Origin: Paracoccaceae bacterium | GTDB taxonomy: Bacteria > Pseudomonadota > Alphaproteobacteria > Rhodobacterales > Rhodobacteraceae | DNA: 51,279 nucleotides | Direction of reading: 5' to 3' | Assembly: GCA_947504705.1 (NCBI GenBank) | Contig: CANNIA010000026.1 | Location: forward strand, 1-51,279 | Part shown: positions 35,699 to 42,945 of the stretch, piece by piece | Position numbering within the stretch: position 1 is the first letter of the stretch | Layout of the letters: each line of letters begins with the position of its first letter | Notes under the pieces: generated by a model | What the model saw: the letters and a program-made list of their open reading frames with translations, nothing else | Database searches by the model: none | Told to the model about the DNA's origin: nothing | Made by a program: the position numbers and the translations under genes

Positions 35699-36700
35699 AT
35701 GACCATCAAGCTTGGCATCAACGGCTTTGGCCGGATCGGGCGTTGCACGCTGGCGCATATCGCGGAATCCAACCGCAATGACGTGCAGGTGGTGGCGATC
35801 AATGCCACCGGTCCGGTGGAAACCAATGCGCATCTGATGCGGTATGATTCTGTGCATGGCCGGTTCCCCGGTGTGGTGAAAGTGACCGAAGACGGAATGG
35901 ACCTTGGCCGGGGTCCGATCCGGATGATGTCGACCTATAACATGGAAGAACTGGACTGGCAGGGCGTGGACGTGGTGCTGGAATGCACCGGCAAGTTCAA
36001 CGAGCGTGAGAAGGCGGCCGTCCACCTGACCCGAGGCGCCAAGCGCGTACTGGTGTCCGCCCCGGCCAAGCGTGCCGATCTGACCGTGGTCTATGGCGTG
36101 AACCATCGCAGCCTCTTGCCCGAGCATCTGGTGGTGTCGAATGCCTCCTGCACGACGAACTGCTTGGCACCCTTGGCCAAGGTTTTGAACGACAGCATCG
36201 GGATTGAATCGGGCATCATGACCACGATCCATTCCTATACCGGCGACCAGCCGACGCTGGACCGCCGCCACAAGGACCTGTACCGCGCCCGGGCGGCGGC
36301 GATGGCGATGATCCCGACCTCGACCGGGGCGGGCAAGGCGATTGGCGAAGTGTTGCCGGAACTGGCGGGGCGGCTGGAAGGGTCCTCGATCCGGGTGCCG
36401 ACGCCGAATGTCTCGGCCGTGGACTTGACCTTCATCGCGCAGAAGTCGGCCTCGGTGGCTGACGTTAACGAAATCATCCGGGAAGCCTGTGCAGGATACA
36501 TGGGCATGGTCATGGCTTATGATCCGGAACCCAAGGTCTCGATTGACTTCAACCACACGCCGCAATCCTGTATCTTCGCCCCGGATCAGACCAAGGTCGC
36601 GGGCCGTTCCGTTCGCGTGTTGGCATGGTATGATAACGAGTGGGGCTTTTCCTGCCGGATGGCCGATGTGGCTGGCGTCATGGGGCGGCTTGCGCAATAA
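35699..36700 (+). CDS. gap1: Glyceraldehyde-3-phosphate dehydrogenase, NADP-type (GapB-like)
   Basis: A 333-residue phosphorylating GAPDH with catalytic C151 (SNASCTTNC) and H178. After the second beta strand it reads AINATG: the Asp that holds the NAD ribose is replaced by Ala (A36). Together with CTGKFNEREKA and LAWYDNEWG, this resembles GapB of Bacillus, which prefers NADP and works in the gluconeogenic or Calvin direction. This coenzyme choice is inferred. The start ATG is set at MTIKLG (35699); an ATG at 35675 is possible. It is preceded by two LacI-type operators and followed by a 47-codon gene and gap2. Confidence 0.93.
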   Translation: MTIKLGINGFGRIGRCTLAHIAESNRNDVQVVAINATGPVETNAHLMRYDSVHGRFPGVVKVTEDGMDLGRGPIRMMSTYNMEELDWQGVDVVLECTGKFNEREKAAVHLTRGAKRVLVSAPAKRADLTVVYGVNHRSLLPEHLVVSNASCTTNCLAPLAKVLNDSIGIESGIMTTIHSYTGDQPTLDRRHKDLYRARAAAMAMIPTSTGAGKAIGEVLPELAGRLEGSSIRVPTPNVSAVDLTFIAQKSASVADVNEIIREACAGYMGMVMAYDPEPKVSIDFNHTPQSCIFAPDQTKVAGRSVRVLAWYDNEWGFSCRMADVAGVMGRLAQ

Positions 36701-36727
36701 CGGGGCCCGGGCCCCTAGGGGGCCATT

Positions 36728-36871
36728 GTGACCAACCGGATTGCCTTTTGGCTTTTCCTTATCCTGGCAGCAGGCGTACTGGCCGACGTCTTCTTGAACG
36801 AGGGGGGGGCGTGCATCTTTCTGGCGCGCAAATTCCTTCCAATGATCGACTGGGTGGCTTTCTGGCGCTGA
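36728..36871 (+). CDS. 47-residue membrane protein between the gap genes
   Basis: A GTG-start frame of 47 codons encodes a small membrane protein. It has one strongly hydrophobic helix (NRIAFWLFLILAAGVLADVF, 3-22), a short loop (LNEGGACIF), and an amphipathic segment ending in LARKFLPMIDWVAFWR. The sequence ARKF-x-IDWVAFWR at the C-terminus looks conserved among small Rhodobacteraceae proteins at this position, as I remember them. It lies 27 bp after gap1 and 81 bp before gap2 on the same strand, and is easily missed by gene finders. Function is unknown. Confidence 0.75.
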   Translation: MTNRIAFWLFLILAAGVLADVFLNEGGACIFLARKFLPMIDWVAFWR

Positions 36872-36911
36872 CCCTGCCAAACTGACATTGCAATTCCCGG
36901 CGAATTGTCAT

Positions 36912-36925
36912 TGTTAGCGCTATCG
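36912..36925 (+). promoter_or_regulatory. LacI-type operator before gap2
   Basis: TGTTAGCGCTATCG matches TGTTAGCGCTAACA at 11 of 14 positions, with the left half perfect, 27 bp before the gap2 ATG. It is the same motif as the pair before gap1. Confidence 0.55.
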
Positions 36926-36952
36926 GACCACAATCAGCTTTGGAGGTGAGTC

Positions 36953-37954
36953 ATGGCGGTCAAGGTTGCCATCAACGGGTTTGGACGGATCGGGCGCAAC
37001 ATCCTGCGAGCGATTATTGAATCAGGTCGGACGGATATCGAGGTTGTCGCAATCAACGACCTTGGTCCCGTCGAGACCAACGCGCATCTCTTGCGCTATG
37101 ATTCTGTTCACGGGAAGTTCCCGGCCACAGTGACGACGGGCGCGGACTGGATTGACGTCGGACGTGGGCACATGCTGGTGACAGCACTGAAGAACCCCGC
37201 CGACTTGCCCTGGTCGGATGTGGACATCGTGCTGGAATGCACCGGCATCTTTACGTCGAAAGAAAAGTGCCTTCCGCATCTGGAGAACGGGTCAAAGCGC
37301 GTGTTGATCTCGGCCCCCGGTGACGGGGCGGACAAGACCATTGTCTATGGCGTGAACCACCAGACGCTGACCAAGGATGACATCGTCGTTTCCAACGCCT
37401 CTTGCACGACGAACTGCCTGTCCCCGGTGGCGCAGGTCCTGAACCAGGCGATCGGGATTGAAAAGGGAATGATGACGACCATCCATTCCTATACCGGCGA
37501 TCAACCGACGCTGGATACGATGCACAAGGACCTGTACCGCGGCCGTGCGGCGGCGCTGTCGATGATCCCGACTTCGACCGGTGCGGCCAAGGCCGTTGGT
37601 CTGGTACTGCCCGAATTGAAGGGCAAGCTGGACGGGTTCGCGATGCGGGTGCCGACGCCGAACGTCTCGGTCGTGGACCTGAAGTTCATCGCCAAGCGCG
37701 AAACTTCGGTCGAAGAGGTGAACGCGGCGATCAAGGCGGCTGCCCTCGGGCGGTTGAAGGGGATCCTTGGCTATACGGATGAAAAGCTCGTCAGCTCGGA
37801 TTTCAACCATGATCCGCATTCAAGCGTCTTCCACATGGACCAGACCAAAGTCATGGACGGGACGTTCGTGTCGATCCTGAGCTGGTATGACAACGAATGG
37901 GGCTTCTCGAACCGCATGGCTGATACGGCTGTTGCGATGGGAAAGCTTGTCTGA
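36953..37954 (+). CDS. gap2: Glyceraldehyde-3-phosphate dehydrogenase, NAD-type
   Basis: A second 333-residue GAPDH with C151 (SNASCTTNC) and H178. It keeps AINDLG with D36, the residue that binds the adenosine ribose of NAD and disfavours NADP, so it is probably the NAD-linked glycolytic enzyme. It lacks the usual Leu-Pro pair in the LDTMHKDL loop (Met instead of Pro), so strictness for NAD cannot be assumed. It is the same length as gap1 and clearly paralogous, most likely by tandem duplication. The ATG follows GGAGGTGAG. Confidence 0.93.
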   Translation: MAVKVAINGFGRIGRNILRAIIESGRTDIEVVAINDLGPVETNAHLLRYDSVHGKFPATVTTGADWIDVGRGHMLVTALKNPADLPWSDVDIVLECTGIFTSKEKCLPHLENGSKRVLISAPGDGADKTIVYGVNHQTLTKDDIVVSNASCTTNCLSPVAQVLNQAIGIEKGMMTTIHSYTGDQPTLDTMHKDLYRGRAAALSMIPTSTGAAKAVGLVLPELKGKLDGFAMRVPTPNVSVVDLKFIAKRETSVEEVNAAIKAAALGRLKGILGYTDEKLVSSDFNHDPHSSVFHMDQTKVMDGTFVSILSWYDNEWGFSNRMADTAVAMGKLV

Positions 37955-37974
37955 TTACGCTGATATTGCCGAGG

Positions 37975-38001
37975 AAAGAGCGCCCCTGTGGCGCTCTTTT
38001 G
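37975..38001 (+). terminator. Terminator after gap2
   Basis: AAAGAGCGCC-cctgt-GGCGCTCTTTT is a perfect stem with a T run, 22 bp after the gap2 stop. Confidence 0.9.
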
Positions 38002-38122
38002 CTATTCAAGCCATGCATTTTTCGCATAGCCGCACCGCAGCATTGGGCGTTGCGCCTGCTGGCCCATCACCTACATAGGCGATGTGCAAGGGGATGGCCC
38101 CTGCAGCGAAAGGACGACTGAA

Positions 38123-38293
38123 ATGCTGACCGTATTCGACATGCTGAAGACCGCCGCAGTGAACTATGCGCGCTATCGGGCCACGCGTGACGAGATCGCC
38201 AACCTGCCCGCCGACATCGCGCTGGACATTGGTGTGTTCCCCGCCGACGCCGAGCGGATTGCCCGCGAAGCCGTTTATGGCAAAGCCGCCTGA
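38123..38293 (+). CDS. DUF1127 family small protein
   Basis: A 56-residue protein with the DUF1127 pattern: YARYRATRDEIANLPADIALDIGV, then a C-terminal ERIAREAVYGKAA. DUF1127 proteins in alphaproteobacteria are small, basic and stress- or RNA-linked (phosphate and CcsR-type small-RNA loci). No CCUCCUCCC-type RNA repeats follow here. The ATG at 38123 follows GAAAGGACG; a longer reading from 38084 is less likely. A strong terminator follows. Confidence 0.85.
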   Translation: MLTVFDMLKTAAVNYARYRATRDEIANLPADIALDIGVFPADAERIAREAVYGKAA

Positions 38294-38316
38294 GGGCTGC
38301 CAAAACCGTGACGATC

Positions 38317-38347
38317 CTGGGGGCCCAGCGGCCCCCTTTTGGTTTTT
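38317..38347 (+). terminator. Terminator after the DUF1127 gene
   Basis: GGGGGCC-cagc-GGCCCCC is followed by TTTTGGTTTTT, 24 bp after the stop codon. Confidence 0.88.
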
Positions 38348-38415
38348 GGTGACGTGCTGGGGGAATGCGGGCTAAGCTGCATATATTCCCGCTTTTCGCG
38401 ACCGGAGGCTTGGCC

Positions 38416-39030
38416 ATGCGCTCACCCTTACTTCTGATAACCTACGCTGTGCTGTCGGCCTCCACTGCCCTTGCCGAAGCCAACTTTACCCCGGTCGAGA
38501 CGCAATACATCGCCGCCCTTGGCGACCCCGAAGCCGTCTCGGGGACCGGGGCGGAAACCTGGGGCCTTTGGCCTGTAGACCCCGGCCCGCGTGGGGTCAG
38601 GCTGTCAGCCTTCGAAGAGTTGAAGGCCGCTGGCGGCGTGGCCCCGGATGGCTGGCAATTCGACGGCCAGTCCTGGTGGCTGGAAGAGCATGGCCTGATC
38701 ATGGAACAGCCCGAGTTTCCGCTGCAGCCCGGTCGCTATGTCGTCACCGGCAACCGCGAGGTGACAGCGGTGCTGACGATTGGCGCGCCTGATGCCAATG
38801 GCGCGCAAAGCTGGGAACTGGGCGATGGTGCGACGATCCATGACGTGACACACCTGCGCTGTCGGGCGGCGCATTATGTACCTGAGGTGGAAGGCAATTC
38901 CTGCGCGCCGGATGCGGCCAACCGAACCATGTTCCCTGTGGCTCCCGGGGCGACCATGCCCGCCGTCGCGGGGTGCCTGAAGCAGGACTATCAAGTGCTG
39001 ATCGTGATCGGGATGGTGACGGACGGCTGA
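38416..39030 (+). CDS. Exported protein, unknown
   Basis: A 204-residue protein with a signal peptide (MRSPLLLITYAVLSASTALA, cleavage near 20). The mature part has two cysteine pairs' worth of cysteines (RCRA, NSCAP, GCLKQ) that may form disulfides. It is rich in Trp and Gly (ETWGLWPVDPGPRGVRL, QFDGQSWWLEEHGL). I do not recognise a family. It is convergent with coaD, four bases from its 3' end. The ATG follows CCGGAGG; a longer start at 38365 would not give a good signal. Confidence 0.72.
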   Translation: MRSPLLLITYAVLSASTALAEANFTPVETQYIAALGDPEAVSGTGAETWGLWPVDPGPRGVRLSAFEELKAAGGVAPDGWQFDGQSWWLEEHGLIMEQPEFPLQPGRYVVTGNREVTAVLTIGAPDANGAQSWELGDGATIHDVTHLRCRAAHYVPEVEGNSCAPDAANRTMFPVAPGATMPAVAGCLKQDYQVLIVIGMVTDG

Positions 39031-39034
39031 CCGC

Positions 39035-39526
39035 TCAGCCGTATTTGGCAGCCAGCGCTTCAACCACCGGCGGGGTCACGAATTTTGACACATCGCCGCC
39101 AAGCCGGGCGATTTCCTTGACCAGTTTCGAGGCAATCGCCTGACGCCGCGCGTCCGCCATCATGAACACCGTCTCGATGCTGGCATCAAGTGCGCGGTTC
39201 ATGCCGACCATCTGGAATTCATATTCGAAATCCGCCACCGCGCGCAGGCCGCGGATGATGATCCCCGCACCGACGTCGCGGGCGCAGTCGATCAGCAGGT
39301 TTTCGAACGGATGCACGACGATCTCGCCCCCGGTCTTGGCGATGATGGCGGCGCATTCGGCCTCGACCATGGCGACGCGGTCTTCCAGGTTGAAGAGCGG
39401 GCTTTTGTCCCGGTTGATCGCAACGCCTATGACCAAGCGGTCCACCAACGCCATCGCGCGCTGGATGATGTCGATGTGACCAAGTGTGATCGGGTCGAAG
39501 GTTCCCGGATAAAGGCCGATGCGCAT
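39035..39526 (-). CDS. coaD: Phosphopantetheine adenylyltransferase CoaD
   Basis: CoaD transfers AMP to 4'-phosphopantetheine, making dephospho-CoA. The 163-residue protein has the nucleotide motif YPGTFDPITLGHIDII (5-20) containing the T/H-x-G-H element. The GLRAVADFEYEFQMVGMNRAL stretch and the C-terminal IASKLVKEIARLGGDVSKFV follow. Length and residues are complete. It ends four bases before the exported-protein gene on the opposite strand. Confidence 0.96.
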   Translation of the reverse strand: MRIGLYPGTFDPITLGHIDIIQRAMALVDRLVIGVAINRDKSPLFNLEDRVAMVEAECAAIIAKTGGEIVVHPFENLLIDCARDVGAGIIIRGLRAVADFEYEFQMVGMNRALDASIETVFMMADARRQAIASKLVKEIARLGGDVSKFVTPPVVEALAAKYG

Positions 39527-39649
39527 GGGTTACCTCCTGCCCTGACTTCGGCACGCAACAATATTGCGTCAACTTCTGCAAGCGGAAAGCGGACGCTCGT
39601 TGCAGGACCAAACGTCAGCGGTGACGGCGGTCACGGCGGAAGAGCAGCG

Positions 39650-40084
39650 CTAGAAGCCCTTGATCATCCCTTCCAGCGCTTCCTTTTCCGCCGCCAGCTC
39701 CATCAGCCGGGCCTTGACCACGTCGCCAATGGAAATCAGACCCACCAGCGCGCCGCCCTCGATTACCGGCATGTGGCGGAACCGGCCATCCGTCATCTTC
39801 TGCAACACCGCATCCGTCTGATCGCCCCGACCGCAGGAGACGAGCTTCTTCGTCATCAGCGCCGCGACCTTTTCGCCCAGAACCGCTGGCCCCCGCGCCC
39901 CAAGTTCGCGCACGATGTCGCGTTCGGACAGGATGCCCTCGGCGGCCTTCCCGTCCTTCGAGACGATCAACGCCCCTATCCGGCGTTCGGACAACACAGC
40001 TGCGGCCTCGGCAATCGTGGCACCGGAGGAGATGGTGACCACGGCAATATCGGCTTTGGATTTCAGGATCTGGCTGACAAGCAT
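39650..40084 (-). CDS. CBS-domain protein
   Basis: A 144-residue protein made of two CBS domains: residues 3-60 (ISSGATIAEAAAVLSERRIGALIV) and about 75-130 (GRGDQTDAVLQKMTDGRFRHMPVIEGGALVGLISIGDVV). Such stand-alone CBS pairs bind AMP, ATP or NAD and regulate partner enzymes. The ATG at 40084 follows GGAGG. The target is unknown. It is divergent from the exported protein at 40181. Confidence 0.9.
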   Translation of the reverse strand: MLVSQILKSKADIAVVTISSGATIAEAAAVLSERRIGALIVSKDGKAAEGILSERDIVRELGARGPAVLGEKVAALMTKKLVSCGRGDQTDAVLQKMTDGRFRHMPVIEGGALVGLISIGDVVKARLMELAAEKEALEGMIKGF

Positions 40085-40180
40085 AGCAATCCTCCAACGG
40101 AACCATGACTGTCCTTGCAAGCCTTGGACTTGCAGCAGATTCTGTCAAGCAAGCATCACGATTCGCAGGAGATCAATCGC

Positions 40181-40753
40181 ATGAGACTTTATCGCCATAT
40201 GGCCCCCGCGATTTTCTTTGCCGCTCTCGCCGCCCCGGCTTTGGCCGAGGACTGGAGCGGACTCCTCTTGGACCGCACCGTGACCATGCCTGTACCGGAA
40301 GCCTTTGGGGTTGAACCGGTCTTCAACGATGCCTCGGCCGGATCGGCCATTGCGGAATTCGTGCCACCTAGCGAAACCGAAATGGGCTGGACCCAGATGC
40401 TGACCCTGACCGCCTATGATGACGGCACGGATGCGCCCGGCGACCAGCTGGCCATGGGCATGGCAAGCAATCTGGCGCAGGGCTTTGCGAATGTCTGTCC
40501 AGCCAGCTTTTCGGTTCAGGATATGGGCACACCGGCAGTTCCGGGCGCCGAAGCTAGCTTTGCTGGCTGGCTTTCATGCGGGTCCAACGGGGCGGGCCAG
40601 TACGAATCCATGATTGTGCTGGTCGTCGCCAAGGAAGGCACGGTCTACACGGTGCAATGGGCCGAACACGGGGCGGAAAGTGCCACGCCCTTGGCCTTTG
40701 ATGCCGCTGTGTGGCAGCCTAGGCTTGACGCGCTTCTGGGCCTTGAACTCTAA
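40181..40753 (+). CDS. Exported protein, unknown
   Basis: A 190-residue protein with a signal peptide (MRLYRHMAPAIFFAALAAPALA, cleavage near 22). The mature part is beta-rich and has one cysteine pair (ANVCPASF, GWLSCGSN), likely a disulfide. The WTQMLTLTAYDDG and YESMIVLVVAKEGTVYTVQW strands suggest a small lipocalin-like or cystatin-like fold, but I do not recognise a family. It starts after AGGAGAT and ends 6 bases before the convergent LysR gene. Confidence 0.7.
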   Translation: MRLYRHMAPAIFFAALAAPALAEDWSGLLLDRTVTMPVPEAFGVEPVFNDASAGSAIAEFVPPSETEMGWTQMLTLTAYDDGTDAPGDQLAMGMASNLAQGFANVCPASFSVQDMGTPAVPGAEASFAGWLSCGSNGAGQYESMIVLVVAKEGTVYTVQWAEHGAESATPLAFDAAVWQPRLDALLGLEL

Positions 40754-40759
40754 CCGCGC

Positions 40760-41641
40760 TTAGGCCGCTTCCAGCCGTGCGATTTCAACCCGCGATTCCC
40801 GGATCAAGGCCTCGGCAAAGCGGTTGAGCCGGTCAATCCGGACATCGTCGGCATGACGGATCAGCCAGAAGGCGCGCTGCAGGCTGATTTGACCCGGCAG
40901 CACGCGCACAAGTTCTGGCGCTGCAGGCAGGGCGAAATCATGCACGACCCCCAAGCCCGCCCCTTGCCGCAGGAAGTTCAGCTGAACCGAGACCGAGTTT
41001 GACGACAGCGTCACCGGCGGAGCGCCGATTTCGGACAGGTAATCAAGTTCCTTGTCGAAGATCAGGTCCGGGATATAGCCAACGAAAGCATGGTTCTTCA
41101 GATCCTCGGGGTCAAGGACAGGACGGCGCGCCAGATAGTCCCGGCTGGCGGCAAGGTGCAGCCGGTAGTCGGTGAGCTTCTGCACGGTCAGCCGTCCGGT
41201 TTCGGGGCGCGACACACCGATTGCCATGTCAGCTTCGCGCTTTGACAGGTTGAAGACGCGCGGCAGGGCGACAAGTTGGACCTCTAGTCCCGGATTGTCT
41301 GCACAGATCCGGGCCAGAACCTGTGGCAGCATGTAATTGGCACAACCGTCCGGAGCGCCAAGCCGGATGAGCCCGGTCAGGCCACTTGGGCCAGAAAGAC
41401 CTTCAACCGCACTGGCGGTTGCGCGCTCGATCTGTTCGGCATGGGGGATCAGGCGCGCGCCTTCCTCGGTCAGGGCATAGCCTTGCGGAGATTTGCTGAA
41501 CAGGCGGGCGCGAGTCGCCTCTTCCAGCCGCGCCACGCGGCGTCCGACCGTCGCGGGATCGATCTTCAGCCGCTTGCCTGCAGCCGAAAGGCTTTCGGTG
41601 CGGGCAACGGCAAGAAAGACGCGAAGATCGTCCCAATCCAT
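40760..41641 (-). CDS. LysR-family transcriptional regulator
   Basis: A 293-residue LysR protein with the helix-turn-helix MDWDDLRVFLAVARTESLSAAGKRLKIDPATVGRRVARLE (1-40) and an effector domain from about 90. It lies two bases after the stop of a glycosyltransferase gene on the same strand. In related genomes a LysR gene often faces mmsA directly, as I remember; here the glycosyltransferase sits between, so the target is either mmsA or unknown. The ATG at 41641 is the start; an in-frame start at 41701 is less likely. Confidence 0.88.
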   Translation of the reverse strand: MDWDDLRVFLAVARTESLSAAGKRLKIDPATVGRRVARLEEATRARLFSKSPQGYALTEEGARLIPHAEQIERATASAVEGLSGPSGLTGLIRLGAPDGCANYMLPQVLARICADNPGLEVQLVALPRVFNLSKREADMAIGVSRPETGRLTVQKLTDYRLHLAASRDYLARRPVLDPEDLKNHAFVGYIPDLIFDKELDYLSEIGAPPVTLSSNSVSVQLNFLRQGAGLGVVHDFALPAAPELVRVLPGQISLQRAFWLIRHADDVRIDRLNRFAEALIRESRVEIARLEAA

Positions 41642-41643
41642 AG

Positions 41644-42852
41644 TCAGCCGCCCTGACGCTGATTCGCCTCTGCCACCACCTCGGACAAAAGCGCCCGCCA
41701 TTGGGCCTGGATTGCGGCGGGAGCAAAATCGGTCTCGATCTTCCGGCGCGCGGCCGCGCCCATGCGCGCCTGCAAGGCTGGATCGGCCAAAAGCTGGTCA
41801 ACCCGCTCCGTCATCGCCGAAGGCGACCGGATCGGGACCAGAAAGCCGGTCACCCCGTCTTCAATGATGCCCTCCAGCACCGGCAAGCGATAGGCCAGTA
41901 CCGGCAAGCCCGCCGCCATCGCCTCAAGAACGACCTTGCCAAGGCCTTCGGCATGGGTCGACGGGAACAGAAAGGCAGAAGCCCCAGCCAGACGGTTGGG
42001 CAGCTCTTCGTTTTGCACGGGACCGGCAAGCGAATAACGCTTATCAACCCCAAGATCACGAGAGCGCCCGAGAAGCCTTTGTTTGACCTTGTCGGCACCG
42101 GGACCCATCACTTCCAGCGTGACACTGCGGTTCTTCGCCCGCGAAAGCACTTCGATCATCGGCAAGACGCCCTTGTCCCAGGCCAGCCGCCCGACCGAGA
42201 CTAGTCGTGGTGCCGCCCCGGGCGTGGGCAGCCTCGGGTGCCAGCGGGAGGTGTCAAAGCCGTAGGTCACCGAAAGCGCATTCGGCGGGTGCCACCAGAG
42301 ATTGCGCCGTACTGCAGCCGCCAGCGCGGGGGTGATACAGACCACGCGCGCTGCACGCTGCATGCAAGCTGCAGCCTTTCGGTTCTTCAAGGCAAAGGCC
42401 GGAGCCAGAAGCTTCGTCAGAACCGGAGCGAGCCAACCTGCCCGAGTCTCGACCTGATGCAGCCAGCGGGGATAGGTGCCCTCGTGCAGAATGACCGGCA
42501 CATCACCTCCATGGCGGCTATAGTGGAAATACCCCCAACTGGCGACGCCGCGCGCGAAGACGATGTCAAACGGACGTTGGGCGTGCAGGCGATCAAAGGC
42601 TTCGGCGCTGGCCGTCCAAAAGCTTTCTTGGTTCTTCTTCGCGGCCACCCCGGCAAGATAGTGGACCTCCACTCCATCTTCGACTTCGACTGCCCCACCA
42701 CCTTCGGGCAGGGCCGCCGTCAACACCGTCACCTCGTGCCCAAGATCGGTCAATGCCCGAGCAACAAGACCGGTATGGGGAGTGAAGTAGCCGCGATGCC
42801 GCCGCATGATCGAGGCGAAGATACAAAGTCGCAAGGGTCGGCCCGTGTTCAT
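41644..42852 (-). CDS. Glycosyltransferase family 4
   Basis: A 402-residue GT-B glycosyltransferase of the GT4 type. The N-terminal half has RRHRGYFTPHTGLVARALTDLGHEVTVLT. The C-terminal half has LVSVGRLAWDKGVLPMIEVL and the nucleotide-sugar motif PSTHAEGLGKVVLEAMAAGLPVLAY, with the E-x7-E of retaining enzymes. No other polysaccharide gene is nearby, so the product (exopolysaccharide, lipid or compatible solute) is unknown. The true start is MNTGRP at 42852; longer frames are shadows of mmsA. Confidence 0.87.
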   Translation of the reverse strand: MNTGRPLRLCIFASIMRRHRGYFTPHTGLVARALTDLGHEVTVLTAALPEGGGAVEVEDGVEVHYLAGVAAKKNQESFWTASAEAFDRLHAQRPFDIVFARGVASWGYFHYSRHGGDVPVILHEGTYPRWLHQVETRAGWLAPVLTKLLAPAFALKNRKAAACMQRAARVVCITPALAAAVRRNLWWHPPNALSVTYGFDTSRWHPRLPTPGAAPRLVSVGRLAWDKGVLPMIEVLSRAKNRSVTLEVMGPGADKVKQRLLGRSRDLGVDKRYSLAGPVQNEELPNRLAGASAFLFPSTHAEGLGKVVLEAMAAGLPVLAYRLPVLEGIIEDGVTGFLVPIRSPSAMTERVDQLLADPALQARMGAAARRKIETDFAPAAIQAQWRALLSEVVAEANQRQGG

Positions 42853-42895
42853 ACCTGCATTCCTGCAAAACCTTTTTGATACATTGCCGCTTTGT

Positions 42896-42911
42896 CTTGC
42901 GTTTGTGCAAG
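42896..42911. promoter_or_regulatory. CTTGC-N6-GCAAG palindrome before mmsA
   Basis: Perfect 5-bp arms with a 6-bp spacer, 35 bp before the mmsA start and 44 bp before the divergent glycosyltransferase. The size fits a LysR-type box. Confidence 0.4.
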
Positions 42912-42945
42912 TGTAGAAGCAGGCAATCGCATTTGGGAGGATTCC

